From NCBI GenBank assembly GCA_934122215.1, contig CAKOWF010000036.1, forward strand, positions 1 to 11,094: 11,094 nt of DNA, written 5' to 3'. Positions 6,538 to 11,094 of this stretch are shown here, one piece after another. This DNA comes from an uncultured Bacilli bacterium (GTDB taxonomy: Bacteria; Bacillota_I; Bacilli_A; RF39; UBA660). A model generated the notes under the pieces. The model searched no databases and was not told the origin of the DNA. It worked only from the letters and a program-made list of their open reading frames with translations. Position 1 is the first letter of the stretch, and every line of letters begins with the position of its first letter. Both the position numbers and the translations under genes were made by a program.

Positions 6538-6729
6538 TTAACGATAATATGGACCATAATATGGATATGGATAGTAATTATTATAATAAGGTCTTGGATA
6601 GAAAGCAGGAGCTAGTAATCCACCAGTAATTCCCCCTAAAACGAATGGACCTAAAAATCCTCCACCAACAAATCTATTACTATTAGACATACTAGAATAA
6701 CTATTTCTCATATTTGGATAGTAGTACAT
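6538..6729 (-). CDS. Small Tyr/Gly/Pro-rich protein, 63 aa
   Basis: A 63-aa protein of extreme composition: 14 Tyr and 9 Gly. It starts MYYYPNMRNS, has a hydrophobic glycine-rich middle (FVGGGFLGPFVLGGITGGLLAPAF, split here as 20-30 and 31-43) and a tail made almost only of Tyr, Pro, Asn and Gly (44-63, YYPYPYYGPYYR). Such tails occur in structural surface or spore-coat-like proteins of Firmicutes, and the middle could embed in or lie on a membrane. Both are inferences from composition. It is real: AAAGGAG (6737-6743) lies seven bases before ATG, a dedicated terminator follows, and it stands divergent from the M29 gene with a palindrome between them. There are no cysteines or recognisable catalytic motifs. 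Confidence 0.75.
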   Translation of the reverse strand: MYYYPNMRNSYSSMSNSNRFVGGGFLGPFVLGGITGGLLAPAFYPRPYYNNYYPYPYYGPYYR

Positions 6730-6740
6730 AATATTTCTCC

Positions 6741-6760
6741 TTTCATAATATATTATGAAA
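6741..6760. repeat. 20-bp perfect palindrome between divergent genes
   Basis: TTTCATAATATATTATGAAA is a perfect palindrome in the 51-bp gap between the Tyr-rich gene and the M29 gene. Each half contains CATAAT, a possible -10 box on both strands, and its edge overlaps the ribosome binding site of the minus-strand gene (6737-6743). It could be a symmetric divergent promoter, an operator, or a hairpin hiding that site. Confidence 0.6.
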
Positions 6761-6780
6761 AGAGTAGAAAAGAGTGAATT

Positions 6781-7881
6781 ATGGAAGAAATTAAAAAATT
6801 GAGTAATACAATAGTAAATTATTCATTAAAATTAAAAGAAAAAGAAAGAGTTTTAATAACAAGTTATCCTGAATGCTTAGATTTAATATTATCATTAATA
6901 GAAGATATTAATAAAGTTGGCGCAATTCCATTTGTAAATATGAAAAATGATATAGTAAATGCTAAATTATTAGAAATAACAAATGATAATAGAATAAATT
7001 TACTAAAGAAAATTAAACAAGAAGAAGTAAACAATTATGATGCATTTATAAATATTAGATATACAACTAATGATTATGAAGAGTTAAATACAAATAGTGA
7101 AATTTTAAAAAAAATAGGTGAAGCTACAATAGATAGTGATAATATTAGAATTAATAAAAGAAAATGGGTACTTTTAAATTATCCATCTAGATTAGATGCT
7201 TATAAAGCTAATATGGATACAATTAGTTATAAAAATTATGCTTTAGAAGTTATGAATGTTAACTATGAAGATATGAATGAAAGAATAAAACCATTAAAAG
7301 AGTTAATGGAAAAAACGGGTAAAGTAAGAATAGTATCTCCAAATACTGATATAACATTTTCAATTAAGAATATGCCTATAATACCTTGTACCGGAACTTC
7401 TAACATACCAGATGGTGAAATATATACGGCTCCTATTAAAACAAGTGTAAATGGAACAATTACATATAATGTTAAAAGCCCATATAATGGATTTGTGTTT
7501 GAAAATGTAAGTTTTAAATTTAAAGATGGAAAAATAATAGAAGCTAATTCAAATAATAATAAAAAAATAGAAGAAATTTTAAATACTGATGAAGGTGCTA
7601 GATATATAGGTGAATTTTCATTAGGATTAAATCCTAAAATATTATATCCAATGGGAGATATTTTATATGATGAAAAAATAATAGGTAGTATTCATTTTAC
7701 TCCTGGAGCAGCTTATCATGATGCTTATAATGGTAATAATTCTAGTGTTCATTGGGATTTAGTATTAATACAAAGAGAAGATTATGGTGGAGGAGAAATA
7801 TATTTTGATGATGTTTTAATAAGAAAAAATGGAATTTTTGTTTTACCTGAATTATTACATTTAAATTATCATTTAAAGTAA
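6781..7881 (+). CDS. M29-family metallo-aminopeptidase (AmpS/PepS-like)
   Basis: Cytosolic aminopeptidase that removes N-terminal residues from peptides with a two-metal centre; 366 aa is close to the shorter M29 members. The N-terminal domain (1-185) starts IKKLSNTIVNYSLKLKEKERVLI, here 4-15 then 16-26, as in family M29. The C-terminal catalytic part has the characteristic order of ligands: E213 in NIPDGEIYTAP, E278 in GEFSLGLNP, H305 in GSIHFTPG, Y312-H313 in AYHDA, and H324-W-D326 in NNSSVHWD. The spacing H305 to H324 is shorter than in classical thermophilic AmpS/AmpT enzymes, so it belongs to a compact subgroup. The ribosome site is weak (AGAGTGA, 6771-6777). It is followed after 35 bases, with no terminator, by the deacetylase-like gene, so the two are probably co-transcribed. 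Confidence 0.92.
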   Translation: MEEIKKLSNTIVNYSLKLKEKERVLITSYPECLDLILSLIEDINKVGAIPFVNMKNDIVNAKLLEITNDNRINLLKKIKQEEVNNYDAFINIRYTTNDYEELNTNSEILKKIGEATIDSDNIRINKRKWVLLNYPSRLDAYKANMDTISYKNYALEVMNVNYEDMNERIKPLKELMEKTGKVRIVSPNTDITFSIKNMPIIPCTGTSNIPDGEIYTAPIKTSVNGTITYNVKSPYNGFVFENVSFKFKDGKIIEANSNNNKKIEEILNTDEGARYIGEFSLGLNPKILYPMGDILYDEKIIGSIHFTPGAAYHDAYNGNNSSVHWDLVLIQREDYGGGEIYFDDVLIRKNGIFVLPELLHLNYHLK

Positions 7882-7916
7882 AACTTTCTCATATATTTTA
7901 TTAGGTGGTAAAGTAT

Positions 7917-8744
7917 ATGAAAAAGTTTTTTTCTTATTTTGGATTATTTTCTTTATTATTGGTAAGCTTTTTTTATACTGAAAAAACAGTTAATGTTGTA
8001 AAAGAATATGATGAAGTAATGATTAAATTAAAAGAATATGCTGTTAAAAATAAAAAGGAACCTATTAATGCTTATATAAGTGGTAATAGTATTATACCTG
8101 GAATTAGTGGTTATCAAATTGATATCAACAAAAGTTATAATAAAATGAAAAGATATGGTAAATTTGAAAGAAGTTTAGTTGAATATGAAGATATAAAACC
8201 TCAAATATCTATCGATGATAATATTGATAAATATATTGTAAGCGGTAATCCTGAAAATAGAAGTGTAGTTTTACTTTTTGAAGTAAGTGATAATGATATA
8301 AATAGTATTATTAAAATACTTGATAAAAATAAAGTTAAAGGTAATTTTTTTATAGATGGAATTTGGTTAGAAAAAAATAGTAAAAATATAGAATCTATTA
8401 TAAAATCAGGTCATATTATAGGTAATTTAGATAGTGATGTTAATAATTTTTTATGGATAGATACTATAATTAAAAAAGTTGGCAAGCAAAAAAATGGGTA
8501 TTGTTATTTTGAAAATGAATCTAATGAATTACTTAATTTTTGTAGTTTATATGGTAATTATAGTATCAAACCTATTAAAGTAACTAATAATTTGTATAAA
8601 GAAGTAAAAGAAAAATTGATTTCTGGATCTATATTTTCTTTTAAAGTAGATAAAAATAATATTAATGAGTTAGATATAGTTATTTCATATATTAAATCTA
8701 AAGGCTTTATTATTCAAAATTTAAGTGATTTTATTAAAGAGTAA
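7917..8744 (+). CDS. Membrane-anchored polysaccharide deacetylase-like pseudoenzyme
   Basis: A 275-aa protein with an N-terminal membrane anchor or signal (MKKFFSYFGLFSLLLVSFFY, 1-20) and no clear cleavage site, so probably anchored outside the cytoplasm. The middle part (28-112) is unrecognised, with INAYISGNSIIPGISG at 50-65. Residues 115-275 follow the NodB deacetylase fold: VKGNFFIDGIWLEKN (140-154) matches ATFFxDGxWLEKNP, then SGHIIGN (164-170). Every catalytic motif is lost: TFDDG is LLFEVSD (119-125), HSxxH is replaced by LDSDVNN (171-177), RPPYG by CYFENES (196-202), and the C-terminal LLHDG by FSFKVDK (240-246). Hence a likely non-catalytic wall or glycan-binding protein. Start: AGGTGG (7903-7908) places it at ATG 7917; a GTG at 7905 lies inside that site. 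Confidence 0.85.
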   Translation: MKKFFSYFGLFSLLLVSFFYTEKTVNVVKEYDEVMIKLKEYAVKNKKEPINAYISGNSIIPGISGYQIDINKSYNKMKRYGKFERSLVEYEDIKPQISIDDNIDKYIVSGNPENRSVVLLFEVSDNDINSIIKILDKNKVKGNFFIDGIWLEKNSKNIESIIKSGHIIGNLDSDVNNFLWIDTIIKKVGKQKNGYCYFENESNELLNFCSLYGNYSIKPIKVTNNLYKEVKEKLISGSIFSFKVDKNNINELDIVISYIKSKGFIIQNLSDFIKE

Positions 8745-8745
8745 T

Positions 8746-8774
8746 TTGATTAAAATATTTTTGTATGGTATAAT
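8746..8774 (+). promoter_or_regulatory. Promoter of ssrA
   Basis: TTGATT (8746-8751), 17 bp, TATAAT (8769-8774) with TGG as an extended -10. The expected transcription start (about 8781) is practically the mature tmRNA 5' end. It begins two bases after the stop of the upstream gene. Confidence 0.9.
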
Positions 8775-8782
8775 TTAATCAT

Positions 8783-9158
8783 GGGGCTGCTTAGGTTTCG
8801 ACAGAAATAGGAAACTTTAAATGGCAAGTAGGTGTACTCCTTTCGTACAAAAAAAATAAATGCAAAAAATTTAAAAAATACAGTTGCTTCAATGTTCAAA
8901 GGGAACACTGTTGCTTTTGCCTAATCTAATTTAGGAACTGTAACTTTCTTTTACTTTTTTCCTACGAAAGTATTAGAAGGTTCGATTTAGTAGGATATAT
9001 TATTATGATGTCTATAAGTAATAATGAAATTTAATAGACTTACTAAATAATTGTTTGTTGGTTAATTGTTATTTAGAAAATTTTATAATCAACTAAACTT
9101 GTAGAGGTTTAAAGGAGAATATTTTTGGACAGGAGTTCGATTCTCCTCAGCTCCACCA
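8783..9158 (+). ncRNA. ssrA: tmRNA (transfer-messenger RNA)
   Basis: tmRNA rescues stalled ribosomes with SmpB, charging itself with alanine and encoding a degradation tag. The tRNA-like ends pair: GGGGCTG (8783-8789) with CAGCTCC, followed by A and an encoded CCA (to 9158). The 5' part contains GGTTTCGACAG, typical of one-piece tmRNA, and the 3' part the T-arm GGAG-TTCGATT-CTCC (9132-9146). The length of 376 nt is normal. The tag reading frame lies at 8862-8924, followed by the AT-rich pseudoknot region (about 8930-9110). It is a one-piece tmRNA with encoded CCA, a strong promoter and a strong terminator. The sequence just downstream changes character (broken gene, unknown gene), as expected for the commonly used ssrA integration site. 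Confidence 0.97.
8862..8924 (+). other. ssrA: tmRNA proteolysis-tag reading frame
   Basis: From resume codon GCA (8862) to TAA (8922-8924) the frame encodes 20 residues, AKNLKNTVAS then MFKGNTVAFA. The hydrophobic end VAFA is analogous to ALAA of other tags and to YAFA in mycoplasmas, suited to ClpXP/Lon/FtsH recognition. The resume codon is inferred from the preceding AATAAAT and the frame. The tag holds a near-duplicate NTVA (residues 6-9 and 15-18). Confidence 0.85.
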
Positions 9159-9169
9159 TTGGCGAATCT

Positions 9170-9186
9170 GTTCGAACTATTCGAAC
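9170..9186. repeat. 17-bp inverted repeat just after ssrA (possible recombination core)
   Basis: GTTCGAA (9170-9176), CTA, TTCGAAC (9180-9186) is a perfect inverted repeat, which can also be read as direct repeats of TTCGAACT. It lies 11 bases after the tmRNA CCA end, between gene and terminator. The core resembles the T-loop sequence AGTTCGATT of ssrA itself. It could be a remnant of an integrase crossover site; no second copy is visible in the window. Confidence 0.45.
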
Positions 9187-9198
9187 TTTGATATATAG

Positions 9199-9224
9199 AA
9201 TCAATCAGAAATGATTGATTTTTT
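9199..9224 (+). terminator. Terminator of ssrA
   Basis: AATCAATCA (9199-9207), GAAA tetraloop, TGATTGATT (9212-9220) and a T run to 9224: a perfect 9-bp stem. Confidence 0.95.
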
Positions 9225-9259
9225 CGTATTTTAGAAAAAATCATAGAAAGGTGGAATCT

Positions 9260-9779
9260 ATGATTAAGTTTATTAAAAAAGAATTAAAGATTGAATAATC
9301 TTTAAAACAAAGAGATAAAGACAAAATAATTAACTTTATTGATAAAGTTGATAAAACAAATATTGAATATCAAAATATACAAGAATTATCTATAACATTA
9401 ACTAATATCGATGAAGAACTTAAATATAATCGCAAACAAATTAATATACTAACTTAAAATAATAATAGTTTAGAATTGAGATTAAAAACACTTGATACTA
9501 AAGTAAAGAAAAAAGATGAAAAAATAAATGAATTAAAAAAAGAAAATAATGTGTTAAAAACTTCATTAAAAAATTTACAAAGACTATTTGATAAACTTAT
9601 AAAATTTTTGAAAGATAGAATGTTTAATAAAAAAAGAAAAAGATAAGTATTATGACTTTTCAGTTGACTTATATACTCATGTAATTATAAATGATAAGGA
9701 AATTAAATATATAAAAGATAAGTATGATAATGTAATAGAAAGAAATTCTAGAAAAGGAAAAGATGATTTTGAACTGTAA
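9260..9779 (+). pseudogene. Decayed coiled-coil gene, possibly the C-terminus of a MobV/Pre-type mobilisation protein
   Basis: A start with AAGGTGG (9248-9254) and ATG 9260 opens a frame interrupted by TAA at 9296-9298 and again at 9455-9457; the frame then ends at TAA 9644. A frameshift in the A-rich stretch about 9628-9645 continues it in another frame (KEKDKYYDFSVDLYTHVIIN...) to TAA 9777-9779. Joined, this reads as one protein of about 170 residues: a charged N-terminal part (DKIINFIDKVDKTNIEYQNI), a long coiled coil (LRLKTLDTKVKKKDEKINEL, then KKENNVLKTSLKNLQ), a basic patch (LIKFLKDRMFNKK) and an acidic tail. Such coiled-coil-plus-basic tails occur at the C-terminus of plasmid mobilisation relaxases, but no relaxase motif is present, so that link is weak. 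Because stops and shift fall in otherwise sensible protein sequence, I call it a pseudogene. Confidence 0.65.
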
Positions 9780-9813
9780 TGTAAAATCTTAGTAAATAAT
9801 GCTAAATTTTACA
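9780..9813. promoter_or_regulatory. Hairpin upstream of the unknown large gene
   Basis: TGTAAAAT (9780-9787) pairs with ATTTTACA (9806-9813); after a bulged C, TTAG (9789-9792) pairs with CTAA (9802-9805). It follows the pseudogene stop directly. Without a T run it is a poor terminator; it lies just before a candidate promoter and could be an operator. Confidence 0.4.
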
Positions 9814-9820
9814 GTAAATA

Positions 9821-9829
9821 TGTTATACT
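9821..9829 (+). promoter_or_regulatory. Candidate extended -10 promoter of the large unknown gene
   Basis: TGT followed by TATACT (9824-9829), 67 bases before the GTG start. No clear -35. The leader would be about 60 nt, longer than those of the other promoters here. Confidence 0.45.
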
Positions 9830-9896
9830 AGTTATGATATATGATTTATCAAATTAAATGTTATGTGATAAATATTTTGAAAAAGGTGGTGAAAAT

Positions 9897-11094
9897 GTGT
9901 TAAAAAGTGACATAATGAATGTGATAAATGATTTTGAAAGTGAAACTTGGAAATATGATTCAACTGATGAATTAGATTCTGATATGCAGTATATTTATTC
10001 TATTGAGTCTGAATTGAAAAATATTGATGATTCATATATAGAACAAATTCATAATAAATTGATAGCTATGATAGGAATAATAAGATTTAAACATGGATTT
10101 GAATCTTCTATAATAAATGCCATGCCTGAATTGAAAATATTAAAAAAATATATTGATGAAATCCAATTAAATAGTAATGATATAATTAATCAATATAATT
10201 ATATATTGAATTATTATACTAATATTATTAACAGAAATTATGATTTAGGTTTTATTAAGAATAAATATATTAATGTAGAAGGTAAAGAAGGTTTATTTTT
10301 AGCTGTTGAATCATTAAAATCACTAATATCAAATAATGAATATAGACAAATGTTAGATTCAACTAAAATAAATGAAGTATTAATTGATTGTGTTAAACTA
10401 AATAATGGTACTGTTAGTTTAGAAAAAATAGAAATGAAATATCAAGAAATTATTAGACAAATATGGGAAAAATCAATATCAGAAAAAATAGATGATGATG
10501 GTAAATTTAGAATGATATTTTCAAATATATCGGGTGGAAGTTTAAGCCAACAGGCCGATTTGCTTGTGAATAGACCATCTCAATCTTCTTGTAGTATGAT
10601 AAGTTCTGATTTTATTGCAACTTATGGAGATCAAACTAGGAAGATAGGATTTATTTATCCGAGTTCTTCAAAAATTAATTTAACTAGTGCTTATGATCTT
10701 GGCTCAAATGTATTTGGAGATGGAGTAAAAAATAAAGAAAAAGGTACTAGATTATCTACACCACAGATTATTGAACAAATTGGAAAAAGTAGAACATTAG
10801 AAAACGGAGAGGATATATATTCTTCTACTTGTTATAATGAAATACTTGTTGATTCTAAGCCTTGTGGAATTGTAGTTATAGGTTTAGGTGAAAAAGATTT
10901 AAATATTGATTATGAAGATGCTAAACAACTTGCTGAAAAAATGAATTTGCCAATATATTATATAGATACTATGAAGTATAAGAATTATTTATCAGAAAGA
11001 GATAAAAACTATATAGCATTTCATTCTATGATGTCATATTTTGGAATATCAAGAGAGCAATTAATACAAATGGTTAATGATAATAATGTTGATA
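9897..11094 (+). CDS. Large protein of unknown function, 3' end outside the window
   Basis: An uninterrupted frame of 399 codons that continues past the window edge. I do not recognise the family. Residues 1-200 look helical and charged (MLKSDIMNVINDFESETWKY, repeated Asn/Ile/Tyr-rich helices). From about 203 an alpha/beta domain follows with strongly motif-like stretches: FRMIFSNISGG (204-214), NRPSQSSCSMISSDFIATYG (225-244), RKIGFIYP (248-255), SAYDLGSNVFG (264-274), SSTCYNEILVDSKPCGIVVI (309-328) and LPIYYIDT (351-358). The local base and codon use (GCC, CAG, CCG, GGC) is richer than in the neighbours. Start: AAGGTGGTGA (9883-9892) lies four bases before GTG 9897; an in-frame ATG at 9858 lacks a ribosome site and one at 9915 is too far. 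There is no signal peptide, so it is probably cytosolic. Position after ssrA suggests accessory cargo. Confidence 0.8.
   Translation, partial: MLKSDIMNVINDFESETWKYDSTDELDSDMQYIYSIESELKNIDDSYIEQIHNKLIAMIGIIRFKHGFESSIINAMPELKILKKYIDEIQLNSNDIINQYNYILNYYTNIINRNYDLGFIKNKYINVEGKEGLFLAVESLKSLISNNEYRQMLDSTKINEVLIDCVKLNNGTVSLEKIEMKYQEIIRQIWEKSISEKIDDDGKFRMIFSNISGGSLSQQADLLVNRPSQSSCSMISSDFIATYGDQTRKIGFIYPSSSKINLTSAYDLGSNVFGDGVKNKEKGTRLSTPQIIEQIGKSRTLENGEDIYSSTCYNEILVDSKPCGIVVIGLGEKDLNIDYEDAKQLAEKMNLPIYYIDTMKYKNYLSERDKNYIAFHSMMSYFGISREQLIQMVNDNNVD

Noticed and set aside
7905..7916. GTG start four codons upstream for the deacetylase-like gene
   Set aside because: The GTG is part of the AGGTGG ribosome site itself; ATG 7917 is correctly spaced from it and begins a normal signal/anchor.
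8748..8780. Inverted repeat GATTAAA ... TTTAATC around the ssrA promoter
   Set aside because: Seven A/T-dominated pairs 19 bases apart are expected by chance in DNA this AT-rich, and they overlap promoter elements that explain the sequence.
9159..11094. Second copy of the ssrA 3' end (att duplicate) or an integrase gene
   Set aside because: No CTCCACCA-containing repeat and no integrase motif can be found in the rest of the window, so integration is proposed but not demonstrated.
1..11094. CRISPR array, insertion sequence or riboswitch
   Set aside because: No regularly spaced repeats, transposase frame with terminal inverted repeats, or long structured leader with a recognisable aptamer was seen; most leaders are too short for a riboswitch.

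Overview
The window is very AT-rich (roughly a quarter G+C by eye), densely packed DNA from a low-GC Firmicute. Strong -10 boxes, AGGAGG/AGGTGA-type ribosome binding sites, MurD, Tex, an M29 aminopeptidase and a tmRNA tag ending in VAFA all fit an uncultured, small-genome, gut-type Bacilli lineage (RF39-, Erysipelotrichales- or Acholeplasma-like). That placement is inference. Every Trp codon I checked is TGG, and the one TGA at a gene end is followed at once by TAA, so the standard bacterial code is likely. MurD implies peptidoglycan synthesis, so this is not a wall-less mollicute.

Layout. 1-1873: a GNAT acetyltransferase gene translationally coupled by an ATGA overlap to murD, closed by a terminator. 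1861-3570: three unrecognised small proteins (133, 180 and 146 aa) around a minus-strand tRNA-Asn/tRNA-Glu operon that has its own promoter and terminator. 3652-6489: tex, then a cysteine-cluster (YkgJ/UPF0153-like) protein, each with a promoter and a terminator. 6509-6729: a tiny Tyr/Gly/Pro-rich protein on the minus strand, separated by a 20-bp perfect palindrome from a divergent M29 aminopeptidase gene (6781-7881). 7917-8744: a membrane-anchored NodB-fold protein that has lost all the catalytic motifs of polysaccharide deacetylases. 8746-9224: ssrA (tmRNA) with a consensus promoter and terminator.

The segment after ssrA differs in character. It starts with a GTTCGAA-CTA-TTCGAAC inverted repeat, continues with a decayed coiled-coil gene (two in-frame TAA codons and a frameshift, 9260-9779), and ends with a long unrecognised gene that runs off the window (9897 onward, at least 399 codons). 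The 3' end of ssrA is a classic integration site, so this looks like the start of an accessory island. No second att copy or integrase is visible here.

Recurrent design features: terminators repeatedly overlap the stop codons they serve, or those of a convergent neighbour; extended -10 promoters (TGATATAAT three times) sit only 16-23 nt from the start codon. The most notable oddities are a tRNA-Glu with C instead of the near-universal U55 in its T-loop, the deacetylase pseudoenzyme, the duplicated NTVA in the tmRNA tag, and the unknown protein downstream of ssrA.
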